Both the position numbers and the translations under genes were made by a program. DNA of 64,000 nucleotides from Halobacteriales archaeon YIM A00013 (GTDB lineage Archaea; Halobacteriota; Halobacteria; Halobacteriales; Haloarculaceae): positions 248,001-312,000 of the forward strand of contig JAKCFM010000002.1 of the NCBI GenBank assembly GCA_025041195.1. The letters are read 5' to 3'. Under the pieces are notes generated by a model. It was given only the letters and a program-made list of their open reading frames with translations. It did not search any database and had not been told where the DNA came from. Positions within the stretch are counted from its first letter, which is position 1. Each line of letters starts with the position of its first letter. This document shows, piece by piece, positions 8,621-18,147 of the stretch.

Positions 8621-9679
8621 ATGTCTGTTACGGTTGCGTTCGTCGGGACCGGTCCTGACCCGAACAATCCGGAGTGGGGCACCAGTGCAGCAATGGCCTA
8701 CCAGCACGCCCAGGCCTACGATGCGAACGAATCGTGTTCGCTCGTGGCCTGCGCTGATCTCGTTGCCGACCACGCGCTGGCGTTCGCGGAACGATTCACC
8801 ATCCCCGAATCGAACGTGTACGAATCCTACGATTCGATGGTCCGAGACGTTGAACCCGATGTCGTCTCGGTCTGTACACCAGTGCCGACACACGCCGAAA
8901 TCGTCCTCGATCTGCTTGATTCGGGTGCTGTTGGGGCGATTCACTGTGAAAAGCCGATGGCGGACACCTGGCGCAACTGCCAGCGAATGGTTGATAGAGC
9001 GCACGCAGAGGACGTGCAGTTGACGTTCAACCACCAGCGCCGATTTGCAGAAACGACGGCCCGTGCGCAATCGCTGATCGACGACGGTGCGATCGGTGAG
9101 CTGGTGCGATTCGAAGTCGGTGGGAAGAATCTCTTCGACTTCGGGAGCCATCTGATCGATCTCTGTACGCACTTTCATGACTCCGGAGAAGCATCGTGGG
9201 CACTCTGTCAGATTGATTACCACACCGAAAACGTCCGCTATGGAACGCACAACGAAAACCAGGCCATCGCACACTGGCGATACGACGACGGTATGGATGC
9301 GGTGCTCACTACGGGGGAGATGGCACCGCCCGAAAGCCACCTGCTCCGACTCGTCGGTACTGACGGTTGGATCGATCTCTGGCCCCAGGATGACAGCGAT
9401 GTGGGCCTCAGAATCAACCGTGCCGGCGAGACCGAAGCAATCTCGACGAACGATGCCGCGATGCTCCAGCACGCGATCGATCACGTGATCGACTGCCACG
9501 AAACGAACACAATACCGGTTTTCGGTGGCGAAGAAGTACAACACGCGACGGAGATCGTGTTTGGATGCTGGGAGTCGGCTCGCCAGCGTGGGCGCATCGA
9601 CTTTCCGCTGTCTGCAATCGACAATCCACTCGCGGCGATGGTCGAAAGCGGGACGATCACGCCGGCATCCGACGGATGA
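8621..9679 (+). CDS. Gfo/Idh/MocA-family NAD(P)-dependent oxidoreductase (copy A)
   Basis: An N-terminal Rossmann fold begins at VTVAFVGTGPDP, followed by the CEKP motif (AIHCEKPMAD) whose Lys is part of the catalytic site, and by GSHLIDLCTHF, which carries the catalytic His/Asp in the C-terminal alpha/beta domain. Total length is about 352 residues, normal for the family. GTG (8597) and ATG (8612) are possible earlier starts; ATG 8621 sits closest to the Rossmann strand. These enzymes oxidise or reduce a sugar hydroxyl, often at C1, C2 or C3. The stop overlaps the next gene's start (ATGA at 9676), so the two are co-translated. Confidence 0.85.
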   Translation: MSVTVAFVGTGPDPNNPEWGTSAAMAYQHAQAYDANESCSLVACADLVADHALAFAERFTIPESNVYESYDSMVRDVEPDVVSVCTPVPTHAEIVLDLLDSGAVGAIHCEKPMADTWRNCQRMVDRAHAEDVQLTFNHQRRFAETTARAQSLIDDGAIGELVRFEVGGKNLFDFGSHLIDLCTHFHDSGEASWALCQIDYHTENVRYGTHNENQAIAHWRYDDGMDAVLTTGEMAPPESHLLRLVGTDGWIDLWPQDDSDVGLRINRAGETEAISTNDAAMLQHAIDHVIDCHETNTIPVFGGEEVQHATEIVFGCWESARQRGRIDFPLSAIDNPLAAMVESGTITPASDG

Positions 9680-10683
9680 CGGTCGCCGTTGGATTTTGTT
9701 CTGGCGCTCACGTTCACACCGAGCTTCTCATCGAGCTGTTCCGTGCGCACGACGGGGCAACGATTGTGGGACTGGCAACCGACAACCGAGAGCGTGACAG
9801 CGGGCTCACAGAGCGCCACGGGATCACCGTCCGCAGCCCTGACCGGCTGTTCGAGCTCGCCGACGCCGTCTGTGTCTGCTCAACGACCGCCACGCACGAT
9901 CGCTGGGTGCGCGCCGCGGCCGATGCAGGCGTGGCCGTGCTCTGTGAAAAACCACTCGCGACGAAGATGGAGACGGCGCGGTCGCTGCTGGCAGCCTGTA
10001 CCGAGGCCGGTGTCCAGCTCGGCATGGTGATGCCACTGCCGTTCAGCGAACCTGCCAGGCGGGCAAAGCAGATCTACGACGACGGACGGCTCGGTACGCC
10101 ACAGCTACTCGTCGGAACGAACCGCGCAAAGCTCCGCAATCGTCACGAAACCGGGTGGTCGGCCGATCCAGACGCCGCGGGCGGTGGGGCAGTGATGGAC
10201 CACACCGTGCACATCGTGGATCTCGTCCGGTGGCTCACCGGTCGGGAAATCGTCTCCGTCCACGCTGAGCTGGCGACGATGCACGACGCACTCGACGTCG
10301 AAGACGTGAACGTGCTCTCGATGGCGCTCGATGACGGAACACCGTTCTCTCTGGATGGCTCCTGGGATCGCCCCTCGAACTGGGAGTACTGGGGTGATGC
10401 GACGCTCACAATCTGTAGCACTGACGGCGAGCTCACCGTCGATTGCTACGGCGAAACGATTCGGGAAACCCAAGCGACCGGTGACCAGCAAGGGAGTGTG
10501 TTGCGCTATGCGGGTGCCGAACCGATGGCGGGCGTCGTGGACGATTTCATCAACGCTGTTGCATCGGCGCGACCACCACTGATCGACGGCCACGATGGCG
10601 TCCGGGCCCTGGCCGTCTGCGTCGGCGCGTACGAGTCAGCAAGAACGGGAGCACCCGTCTCGATTCCAGTTGCCGAGCGGTGA
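9676..10683 (+). CDS. Gfo/Idh/MocA-family oxidoreductase (copy B)
   Basis: The 335-residue product starts MTVAVGFCSGAHV, where the glycine loop is shortened, and carries AVLCEKPLAT and GGGAVMDHTVHIVDLVRWLTG-type catalytic motifs (Lys, His and Asp all present). It begins four bases before the end of copy A, an ATGA overlap that fixes the start at 9676 rather than further upstream. The pair may form a heteromeric or sequential dehydrogenase couple; this is inference. It precedes the ABC permease genes in the same orientation, so substrate uptake and oxidation look co-expressed. Confidence 0.85.
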   Translation: MTVAVGFCSGAHVHTELLIELFRAHDGATIVGLATDNRERDSGLTERHGITVRSPDRLFELADAVCVCSTTATHDRWVRAAADAGVAVLCEKPLATKMETARSLLAACTEAGVQLGMVMPLPFSEPARRAKQIYDDGRLGTPQLLVGTNRAKLRNRHETGWSADPDAAGGGAVMDHTVHIVDLVRWLTGREIVSVHAELATMHDALDVEDVNVLSMALDDGTPFSLDGSWDRPSNWEYWGDATLTICSTDGELTVDCYGETIRETQATGDQQGSVLRYAGAEPMAGVVDDFINAVASARPPLIDGHDGVRALAVCVGAYESARTGAPVSIPVAER

Positions 10684-10766
10684 ATCCGTACAAAAAAGCT
10701 GTGGAGGACGCGCCGACCGTTTGTTCCATCCACAGTCCTAAGCGGCTCGCTCGCGGTGGTCAACCC

Positions 10767-11786
10767 ATGCAGTATATCGTGAAGCGAACGGTGCAGGCGG
10801 TTATCACGCTATTGTTCGTCGTCACGATCTCGTTTTTTCTCTACCGATTGCTTCCCGGTGGCCCGGTTGAGGCGATGCAACAACAGCTCGTACAGGAAGC
10901 GATGGCCGATGGCGGACAGGTGAACGTCCAGCGAATCAACCGAATGGTCGCAGTGAGGACTGGCATCCGCCCGGATGAGCCACTCTATCAGCAGTATCTT
11001 AGCTACATGGAATCCATCGTGCTGCACCAGGATTTTGGCACGTCGATCTGGAAGAACGAGCCGGTTTTTGAGCTGCTGTTCACCGCAATGCCATGGTCGG
11101 TGTTCATCAGCATCTACGGCCTGTTGTTGGGCTTTGGCGTCAACGTGCTCCTCGGAGCCGTGATGGCCTACCACGAAGGCGGGCGGTTCGACCGCGCAAT
11201 GTCGGTTGTGGCGACGATCACTTCTTCGGTGCCGTACTACGTCGTCGCCATCTTGTTCCTGGCATTTCTCGCATTCGAGGCCGGGCTGTTTCCAACCGGT
11301 GGGCGGTACAATCCGGCGACGACACCGGGATTCAATCTGCCGTTCATGGCGAGCGTCGTCTATCACGCAATCTTGCCGATCGCGACGGGCTTTGTCGTTG
11401 GGTTTGGAACACAGGCGCTTGCGATGCGTGGCAACAGCGTTCGCGTGCTCGGTGAGGAGTATATCCGGGTTGCGCAGCTCCGAGGGCTCGGTGAGTTTCG
11501 GATCGCCACCCGATATGTCACTCGAAACGCGATTTTGCCGCTGTACACCTCGCTGATGGTTGGTATTTCTAGTATCTTCAGCAGCTCGATCATCATGGAG
11601 CAGCTGTACAGCTACCCCGGCGTTGGCTGGTACACGTTCGGTGCGCTCGAACACCGTGACTACCCGCTTTTGATGGGCGTATTTTTGTTTTTCACAATCG
11701 TGACGCTACTCGGCGTACTGGTGGCTGATCTCACCTACGGGCTGATCGATCCGCGCGCAAACACCGGCGATACGGAGTCGTACTAA
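10767..11786 (+). CDS. ABC transporter permease, DppB/OppB type
   Basis: This 339-residue inner-membrane permease of the peptide/nickel uptake branch begins MQYIVKRTVQAVITLLFVVT, the usual first transmembrane helix of DppB-type subunits. A large external loop follows, then five further membrane helices and the EAA-type cytoplasmic loop EEYIRVAQLRGLGEF that docks onto the ATPases. ATG 10767 was chosen because upstream in-frame codons encode no membrane segment. With DppC, two ATPases and the lipoprotein at 18148 it forms a full importer. In halophiles this family also imports oligosaccharides, which fits the enzymes here better than peptides. Confidence 0.9.
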   Translation: MQYIVKRTVQAVITLLFVVTISFFLYRLLPGGPVEAMQQQLVQEAMADGGQVNVQRINRMVAVRTGIRPDEPLYQQYLSYMESIVLHQDFGTSIWKNEPVFELLFTAMPWSVFISIYGLLLGFGVNVLLGAVMAYHEGGRFDRAMSVVATITSSVPYYVVAILFLAFLAFEAGLFPTGGRYNPATTPGFNLPFMASVVYHAILPIATGFVVGFGTQALAMRGNSVRVLGEEYIRVAQLRGLGEFRIATRYVTRNAILPLYTSLMVGISSIFSSSIIMEQLYSYPGVGWYTFGALEHRDYPLLMGVFLFFTIVTLLGVLVADLTYGLIDPRANTGDTESY

Positions 11787-11791
11787 CCACC

Positions 11792-12904
11792 ATGGACGGA
11801 CACGATATCGACGACAGACAAACCAGGACCGACCTCTTTGACGTTCCACCAGAGGAGCGCCCATCACCCACATCACGGACCGAACGCTGGTATCGCACCC
11901 TCGATGTGTGGGTGTTATCCCCGCTACGTGTGGCGATGACCGACTGGCGGATGCCCGTTGGGGCGACGATCCTCACCGCATTCGTCGTGCTCGGAACGGT
12001 CGGTGTTCGACTCATCAGTGCTCCGGCAGTCAGCGAAGCGCCCGTCTACACGGGTGCGTTTCGCGGCGGGATGGGAGCGATCACGAGCAGTGGTGGCTGG
12101 ATCGATATCGTCTCGCTATCACTCGGACAGACTGGACTCACACTCCCATGGGTGGCACTGTCGTTACCGCTCGGCACTGATCGGTTCGGCCAGGATCTTG
12201 CCCGGGGGCTCATCCACGGAACGCCAGCGATGTTGAAGATGGCGCTGGCAGGTGCGGTGTTTGCAACCGGCGTCGCACTGCTCGTCGGTACCGTCGCTGG
12301 CTATCGAGGAGGCGTGATCGACAGCGTGTTGATGACGATTACCGACATCGTGATGACGATCCCCGCGCTGCCGCTCATCGTCTTGCTCGCAGCCGTCTAC
12401 CAGCCGACAGATCCGTTTGTGATTGGGGTGTTGCTCGCGATCGACAACTGGCCGGGTCTCGCCCGAGCACTCAGATCGCAGGTGCTCACAATCCGAACCG
12501 AGTCGTATGTTGAAGCCGCGCGTGCGATGGGCCTCTCACCAGCAACGGTGCTCAGACGCGACGTGATTCCACAGCTGATGCCGTACACGCTGATCAACGC
12601 CGCCAACGCCGCCCGGGCGGTCATCTTCGAGTCGGTTGCGCTCTACTTTCTGGGACTGCTCCCGATCGGGTCGACGTTCAACTGGGGTGTGATGATGAAC
12701 CAGGCCTATCAGGCCGGCGCGCTCTCGAACATCGATCGGGCGGGCCACTGGCTCTTCGCCCCAATGTGTTTACTCGTCGTGTTTTCATTCGGACTGATCG
12801 TCTTCTCACAGGGACTCGATCGCGTGTTCAACCCACAGCTCAGGGCGCGCCACTCGAACACGGTTGGTGGTGACGACGAAATGAGCGTCCCTGCCGGTGA
12901 GTGA
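11792..12904 (+). CDS. ABC transporter permease, DppC/OppC type
   Basis: The 370-residue protein has the cytoplasmic N-terminal extension typical of OppC-type subunits, a first helix near GATILTAFVVLGTVGVRL, and the membrane core with the EAA loop ESYVEAARAMGLSPATVLRR. GTDRFGQDLARGLIHGTPA upstream of the core is a family hallmark. It starts five bases after the DppB-type stop. The two ATPase genes follow only after a 650-bp gap with two small divergent membrane-protein genes, an unusual interruption for this operon type. Confidence 0.9.
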   Translation: MDGHDIDDRQTRTDLFDVPPEERPSPTSRTERWYRTLDVWVLSPLRVAMTDWRMPVGATILTAFVVLGTVGVRLISAPAVSEAPVYTGAFRGGMGAITSSGGWIDIVSLSLGQTGLTLPWVALSLPLGTDRFGQDLARGLIHGTPAMLKMALAGAVFATGVALLVGTVAGYRGGVIDSVLMTITDIVMTIPALPLIVLLAAVYQPTDPFVIGVLLAIDNWPGLARALRSQVLTIRTESYVEAARAMGLSPATVLRRDVIPQLMPYTLINAANAARAVIFESVALYFLGLLPIGSTFNWGVMMNQAYQAGALSNIDRAGHWLFAPMCLLVVFSFGLIVFSQGLDRVFNPQLRARHSNTVGGDDEMSVPAGE

Positions 12905-12930
12905 GCGAATCACGAGCATTCAGGCACGAA

Positions 12931-13167
12931 TCACGCGGACGATCCACGGCGCGCACACAGAATGAGCGTTCCACCAGTTATCGCCCCAAGCACACCGAGC
13001 GTCACGAGATCGATGACTGCAATCACGACGGTTGCGGTATCGGTCGTCACGACCAACGAACCCAGCACAACCACAGTGAACGCACAGCAGATGCCGAAGA
13101 TGATTCGTAACTGTGCTGAACGCCCACAGAGCCTGTCTACTACTGTCGGTCCAGATCGATCACGCAT
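12931..13167 (-). CDS. Small two-helix membrane protein, unknown function
   Basis: This 78-residue protein has two hydrophobic helices (IIFGICCAFTVVVLGSLVV and IDLVTLGVLGAITGGTLILC) and a basic tail. I picked ATG at 13165-13167 because an AT-rich box (13192-13199) lies about 27 bp upstream, the distance expected for a leaderless halophile gene. It reads against the surrounding transporter operon and is divergent from the small membrane gene at 13257. No family is recognised. Confidence 0.55.
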   Translation of the reverse strand: MRDRSGPTVVDRLCGRSAQLRIIFGICCAFTVVVLGSLVVTTDTATVVIAVIDLVTLGVLGAITGGTLILCARRGSSA

Positions 13168-13256
13168 GCTATCGGGCTCGCAACCGAGCCTCTTAATCAC
13201 TCTGACTGGTGGGTCCGACACAATCTATAGTTACCACCGGACCGAACTGAAACGAT

Positions 13257-13469
13257 ATGCGCACACTCGATCGGCTCACAGCCCTCGAACGCTCACTCCG
13301 GGCGGAAACGAGCCCAGTGGGACGCCTGCTCATCGTCGGTGGCTGTACGCTTATTCTGCTCGGCGCTACGGTTCTGAACGGCGCTATCGCCGGCATGTTC
13401 GGCATCTGGGGGCTGACGGCGCTGTGGCTTGCCGTCGTGGCGACAGCCGTTCAACAGGTTGCGTCCTGA
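13257..13469 (+). CDS. Small two-helix membrane protein, unknown function
   Basis: The 70-residue product has a charged N-terminus and two hydrophobic segments (LLIVGGCTLILLGATVLNG and GLTALWLAVVATAVQQV). A TATA-like ctatagtt lies at about 13223-13230, near 27-30 bp before the ATG, so the start is well placed. It is divergently transcribed from the similar-sized gene at 12931-13167, with which it shares a short bidirectional promoter region. Location between permease and ATPase genes is odd. Function unknown. Confidence 0.55.
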   Translation: MRTLDRLTALERSLRAETSPVGRLLIVGGCTLILLGATVLNGAIAGMFGIWGLTALWLAVVATAVQQVAS

Positions 13470-13560
13470 GGCTGTCGCGCACGACGAACAGTGTGTCCAA
13501 GTATCAGATGAGAGAAGATTCATGGTTGGGTGTTACCAATGTGACGACGAATGGGGGTGG

Positions 13561-14652
13561 ATGCTCGTGACTGACCGATCGCACGGGGAGTCAACCGGGA
13601 CTGGCACGGCCGTGAACGAATCACCGCCGGACGACGACACCATCGTCCAGATAGAGGATCTGACAGTAACGTTTGCAGGCGACCGCGGTGTGGCACGCGT
13701 CATACAGGAGGTATCCATCGAGATCGAGCGCGAAGAGATTCTCGGTGTTGTCGGCGAGAGCGGCTCCGGGAAATCGATGTTTGCGAGCGCGTTATTGGAC
13801 GCGGTGGTTGCGCCCGGTCGAACGACCGGCTCGGTGGTGTTCAATCCCCGATCTGGCGAGCCGTACGACGTGCTGGAGCTCACTTCCGACCGGCTACAAC
13901 GCGTTCGCTGGGAATCGATCGCCATGGTGTTTCAGGGAGCGATGGCGTCGTTCAACCCGACGATGCGAATTCGCGACCATTTCGAGGAGACGATTCGCGC
14001 TCACGGGAAGAACCACGGCGAACGAATGGCGCACGCGCACGAACTGCTGTCTGCACTCCATCTCGATGCCGACCGAGTCCTCGAATCGTACCCCCACGAG
14101 CTCAGCGGTGGGATGCGCCAGCGGGCGTTGATCGCGCTAGCGCTCGTGCTTGAGCCCGAACTGCTCGTGATGGACGAACCAACGGCCGCGCTCGATCTGC
14201 TCATGCAACGGTCGATCATCGATCTGCTGGCGTCGCTGCAACAGCAGTTCGATCTCACTATCGTGTTCATCACACACGACCTCCCGCTGGTCGCCGGCCT
14301 CTCAGACCGGCTCGCGGTGCTGTACGCGTTCGAGATCATCGAGTGCGGACCGACGGGATCGGTGATCGAAGACGCCGGCCATCCGTACACGCGGGCGCTC
14401 TTGCGCACCGTTCCGAACGTTGACGTTCCGGTTACCGAGATGGAACCAATCGAGGGACGATCACCGGATCCGACGGACGCACCCACTGGCTGTTCGTTTC
14501 ATCCCCGCTGTCCGCTGGCCGATTCGGACTGTGAATCGACCGATCCGCCGTTCGAACGGCTAGAAACCGACCACGACGTCGCGTGTTATCACACGGAGCA
14601 GTCGCGTGACAGCGTCGAGTACACGCTCCGTGATGAGGAGGTCGGCCCATGA
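13561..14652 (+). CDS. ABC transporter ATP-binding protein, DppD/OppD type
   Basis: This 363-residue ATPase has Walker A (GESGSGKSMFASAL), Q-loop (MVFQGAM), ABC signature (LSGGMRQRALIALAL), Walker B (LLVMDEPTAALD) and the H-loop (FITHDL). The C-terminal oligopeptide-transporter extension has a Cys pattern (GCSFHPRCPLADSDC) typical of OppD/DppD, which may bind a cofactor or metal. ATG 13561 fits the usual N-terminal length. The stop overlaps the start of the DppF-type gene (ATGA at 14649). It powers import by the permeases at 10767 and 11792. Confidence 0.9.
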   Translation: MLVTDRSHGESTGTGTAVNESPPDDDTIVQIEDLTVTFAGDRGVARVIQEVSIEIEREEILGVVGESGSGKSMFASALLDAVVAPGRTTGSVVFNPRSGEPYDVLELTSDRLQRVRWESIAMVFQGAMASFNPTMRIRDHFEETIRAHGKNHGERMAHAHELLSALHLDADRVLESYPHELSGGMRQRALIALALVLEPELLVMDEPTAALDLLMQRSIIDLLASLQQQFDLTIVFITHDLPLVAGLSDRLAVLYAFEIIECGPTGSVIEDAGHPYTRALLRTVPNVDVPVTEMEPIEGRSPDPTDAPTGCSFHPRCPLADSDCESTDPPFERLETDHDVACYHTEQSRDSVEYTLRDEEVGP

Positions 14653-15974
14653 GCGACGACACGATCGTTACGCTCTCGGATGTGACCGTCGAGTTCGGAT
14701 CACCCGGACTGCTCGACCGACTCCGTGGCCGCACGGAAAATAGCGTGCGTGCCGTTGATTCAGTGTCGCTCGAAATCGAATCGAACGATGTCCTCGCACT
14801 CGTCGGTGAATCCGGCTGTGGGAAAACCACGCTCGGGAAAACCGCCGTTGGCCTCCAGCGCCCGACAGATGGTACCGTCAGCTACCGCGGACAGGACATC
14901 TGGGCGGCGAGAGATGGCGACAGCGCGGCGACGCAATCGTTCGAAGAGATTCGACACTCGCTGCAGATCGTGCACCAGGACCCGGGGAGTTCGCTCAACG
15001 GAAACCGGACGGTGCTCTCGTCGCTCAGCGATCCGCTCCGCCGGTGGCAGCCATCGCTGAGCGCAGCCCAACGAGAGGCAACGATCCATCAGGTGTTAGC
15101 ACGCGTCGGCCTCACTCCGGTTGAGACGTACGCCACCCGGTTTCCACACCAGCTCAGCGGTGGCGAGCGCCAGCGAATTGCTCTCGGTCGAGCACTGCTG
15201 GTACAGCCCGATCTCATCCTGGCAGATGAAGCGGTGAGCGCGCTCGACGTGTCGCTGCGGATCGAGATGATGGATCTCATGCTCGAACTCCAGTCGGTGG
15301 TCGAAACGTCGTTTCTGTTCGTTTCGCACGATCTGGCGAACGCCCGATATCTCACGGAACGGGCCGGCGGGCGAATCGGCGTCATGTATCTGGGCAAGCT
15401 CGTCGAGATCGGCACCCCAGCTGAGATCATCGAGTCACCACAGCATCCGTACACGAAACTGCTTCGCTGGGCGACCCCAGAACTCGATCCAGCGACGGCC
15501 CGTCAGGCGAAAACAGAGACGCCACCAGTGCGGTCGATCGACGTGCCGGATCCGACAGCGCTGCCTGGCGGCTGTCGATTCCACCCACGCTGTCCGAAAA
15601 TGCTCCCGCCGGAAACGGTTGAGATCGACCAGGAGGCGTACAACGAAGTGCTCGACGTGAGAGAGCGACTCGACGACGGTGAGCTGTCCGAACCGAGCGC
15701 ACTCCTCGCCACCGATGATCCGACACAGCAGGGACTCTACGACGAACTGTTTTCGGTGGAGCTCGGGGGCCAGAACCGCGAGGTCGTCGAACGAGCGCTT
15801 CGTGCCGTCCTCGACGAGGAGCCCGAACAGGCGTCCGAACTGCTTCGATCTCGCTTCGAAAGCATCTGTGAGCGGTCCGAGCCGACGCTTCCCGACGGCG
15901 AACATCCCGTTGCCTGTCATCTCAAGACGGCCGAATCAGCAGCGGACAGTTCGGACGGACGGACCGAGGACTGA
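14649..15974 (+). CDS. ABC transporter ATP-binding protein, DppF/OppF type
   Basis: This 441-residue ATPase shows Walker A (GESGCGKTTLGKTA), Q-loop (QIVHQDPGSSLN), signature (LSGGERQRIALGRAL), Walker B (LILADEAVSALD) and H-loop (FVSHDL). The C-terminal part has the oligopeptide-transporter Cys cluster (GCRFHPRCP) and then an unusually long acidic insertion before a final Cys/His (HPVACHL), seen in halophile homologues. It overlaps the preceding ATPase by four bases and should form the heterodimeric motor of the importer. Confidence 0.9.
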   Translation: MSDDTIVTLSDVTVEFGSPGLLDRLRGRTENSVRAVDSVSLEIESNDVLALVGESGCGKTTLGKTAVGLQRPTDGTVSYRGQDIWAARDGDSAATQSFEEIRHSLQIVHQDPGSSLNGNRTVLSSLSDPLRRWQPSLSAAQREATIHQVLARVGLTPVETYATRFPHQLSGGERQRIALGRALLVQPDLILADEAVSALDVSLRIEMMDLMLELQSVVETSFLFVSHDLANARYLTERAGGRIGVMYLGKLVEIGTPAEIIESPQHPYTKLLRWATPELDPATARQAKTETPPVRSIDVPDPTALPGGCRFHPRCPKMLPPETVEIDQEAYNEVLDVRERLDDGELSEPSALLATDDPTQQGLYDELFSVELGGQNREVVERALRAVLDEEPEQASELLRSRFESICERSEPTLPDGEHPVACHLKTAESAADSSDGRTED

Positions 15975-16080
15975 TCACGACAGCAAGCCATCGACCCGGA
16001 CGATGGGTATAATAGCCAGCCTGTCGTACGTGTGGTATGGTGACGAGCGCCAGTCTGTGGTCTCACGAGGTGAGCGTCGT

Positions 16081-17058
16081 GTGAACGTCGGGGTGTTTCT
16101 AAACCAGTATCACGAACCCGGTGGCGAGTGTCCACCTGCTGAGACGTTCGAACAGGTATCGCTGCTCGAATCGGCCGGCTTCGATTCGGTGACCGTCGGC
16201 GAGCGACACCTCCACGAAGAAGGATTCATCGAACCGATCACGCTACTCGCCGCGATTGCCGGTCGGACGGAAACGCTCGAGCTCGGAACGGCTGCGCTGG
16301 TGCCTGCATTGCACGATCCGCTTCGGCTAGCCGAGCAGCTCGCCGAGATCGACCGGCTCTCCGATGGGCGCGTTCGATTTGGTGGAGCGCTTGGCTACCG
16401 GCCGGCTGAGCTCGCTGCGTTCGGCGTAGAAGCCGATGAGCGTGTCGGCCGATTCATCGAGGCGATCGGCCTGCTCGACACGTTCTGGGAAGGCGACCAC
16501 GTCACGCACGATGGCGATCATTTCACATATGACGATGCGTTCGTGCGACCTGCACCGGGATCAATTCCGATCTGGATCGGTGGCCACGCGGATATAGCGA
16601 TCAAACGGGCGGCGTATCGAGGCTCGGGCTGGATTGCGAGCGCATCCTCACCGATCGAGGAGCTCGAAGCACAGATTTCGGTGTATGAGGACGCACTCGA
16701 TGAGTTCGACAAAGATCGATCGAGCAACGACGTGATACTGATGCGCGATTGTTTCGTCGGTGAAACCAGCGACCAGGCCCGGGAAACGATCGAACCCCAT
16801 CTGACGCGGCTGTATGAGTGGTATGCGCGGTGGAATCAGACCTACATGGACGAGAACGACGTTGCGGTCGACTACGATGATCTCAAAGCAAAGTTTATCG
16901 TGGGAACGCCAACCGACTGCATCGAATCGCTCGAAGCGTACGACGCACTCGGCGTCGATCACGTGATTCTCCGGGTGCAGTTCCCTGGCCAGCCCCACGA
17001 GCCGACGATGGACTGTTTGCAACGAATCGGCTCGGAGGTGCTCCCAGCAGTCCAATGA
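16081..17058 (+). CDS. LLM-class flavin-dependent oxidoreductase
   Basis: A bacterial-luciferase-like TIM barrel (PF00296) of about 325 residues. It begins MNVGVFLNQYHEPGG, followed by GFDSVTVGERHLHEEGF, LELGTAALVPALHDPLRLAE and RVRFGGALGYRPAELAAFG, the classic F420/FMN-binding segments. GTG 16081 was chosen because the first strand starts there; ATG 16003 would add 26 residues without family similarity. Halophiles use F420 widely, so an F420-dependent sugar or alcohol dehydrogenase is as likely as an FMN monooxygenase. The stop overlaps the next oxidoreductase by four bases (17055). Confidence 0.82.
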   Translation: MNVGVFLNQYHEPGGECPPAETFEQVSLLESAGFDSVTVGERHLHEEGFIEPITLLAAIAGRTETLELGTAALVPALHDPLRLAEQLAEIDRLSDGRVRFGGALGYRPAELAAFGVEADERVGRFIEAIGLLDTFWEGDHVTHDGDHFTYDDAFVRPAPGSIPIWIGGHADIAIKRAAYRGSGWIASASSPIEELEAQISVYEDALDEFDKDRSSNDVILMRDCFVGETSDQARETIEPHLTRLYEWYARWNQTYMDENDVAVDYDDLKAKFIVGTPTDCIESLEAYDALGVDHVILRVQFPGQPHEPTMDCLQRIGSEVLPAVQ

Positions 17059-18086
17059 CCTCGGTCGGCTACATTGGACTCGACCACCATCATCGTGAGC
17101 CGTATCTCGAAACGATCAATCAGCTTGGACTCGACGTAACGGCCGTTGCTGGTGATCCCAGCGTCGAACTCTCCAACGCTGACCAGGCGAGCCGGTATCA
17201 GGAATACGAGTCGCTACTGGAATCGGAGCCGGTCGATCTCGTCTGGATTACTGCGTCGAACCGAACCACACCAGCGGTGATTCGCGAGGCCGTCAACCGG
17301 GATATCGACGTATTCTGTGAAAAGCCGGGCGCACGCACCAGCGCGGAGCTTGCGGCCGTCGCTCCGGACGTTCACGACAGCGATGCCACGGTTGGATTCG
17401 CCTACGCATGGCGTGGCCATCCACATAGCCAGCAGCTGCGCCAGCTCGCAACCGATGGATTCTATGGCGACCTCCGTGGCGTTGACACTCGATTCGTCGC
17501 CTCACGGCTCGAAAACCGCGACCACTCACACTATCTCTACGATCCAGCCCAGAGCCGTGGCGGAATCGTCCAGTGGCTTGGCGTCCACTGGATCGATCTC
17601 TGTGGGTGGATACTTGACGATCGGATCGAGCAGGTCGCGGCCTCACTGCAGTACGGAACTGAAGGGATTGCCGTTGAAGACGGAGCGATCGTCCAGTTCG
17701 AAACGGAACGTGGGACAACCGGGACGGTGACCTGTGGCTACTATCTGGACGATGGTCGCTACGACACCCATATTGACATCTTCGGCGATCGAGGCCGGAG
17801 CCGGTGGGAGCCAATCAGTGAGACGTTCTCGTTCGACGGCGAAACGACGATCAACCTCGACTCGAATCGAGAGGAAACACCCAGCCAGATCACGCACGAA
17901 TACACCCAGACCGACGGCTACGGTGGTGCCTGGGGCCAGTCGTTCATCGAGGAGTTTCTTGCGGCGTGCAATGGTTCTGCCACCGTGCCGGCAGATATCG
18001 ACGATGCCATCGAAGTGCTGTCGGTGCTTGATGCGATTTATGCCGCCGACAGCTCTGACCAGTGGGTGCCAGTCGAGCACCATTGA
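17055..18086 (+). CDS. Gfo/Idh/MocA-family oxidoreductase (copy C)
   Basis: This 343-residue protein starts SVGYIGLDHHHREPY, with a His-rich nucleotide loop in place of the usual GxGxxG, then has VFCEKPGART (catalytic Lys) and WLGVHWIDLCGWI (His/Asp pair). The FAYAWRGHP segment is typical of sugar-binding family members. It overlaps the flavin oxidoreductase gene by four bases and is followed by the binding-protein gene, so it is likely expressed with the importer. The substrate is unknown. Confidence 0.83.
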   Translation: MTSVGYIGLDHHHREPYLETINQLGLDVTAVAGDPSVELSNADQASRYQEYESLLESEPVDLVWITASNRTTPAVIREAVNRDIDVFCEKPGARTSAELAAVAPDVHDSDATVGFAYAWRGHPHSQQLRQLATDGFYGDLRGVDTRFVASRLENRDHSHYLYDPAQSRGGIVQWLGVHWIDLCGWILDDRIEQVAASLQYGTEGIAVEDGAIVQFETERGTTGTVTCGYYLDDGRYDTHIDIFGDRGRSRWEPISETFSFDGETTINLDSNREETPSQITHEYTQTDGYGGAWGQSFIEEFLAACNGSATVPADIDDAIEVLSVLDAIYAADSSDQWVPVEHH

Positions 18087-18147
18087 ACGATCCCAGTCGG
18101 CCGACACAAAGTTTTTTGATCGGTGGTTCGAAGTTCGCTGTAGCCGT

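Noticed and set aside
8561-9544. 327-codon minus-strand frame opposite oxidoreductase copy A
   Set aside because: The plus strand encodes an obvious Gfo/Idh/MocA protein with overlapping ATGA junctions; the antisense product has no recognisable feature.
10809-11654. 281-codon minus-strand frame opposite the DppB-type permease
   Set aside because: The plus-strand frame has clear permease motifs and membrane helices; the antisense translation is Arg/His-rich without any domain.
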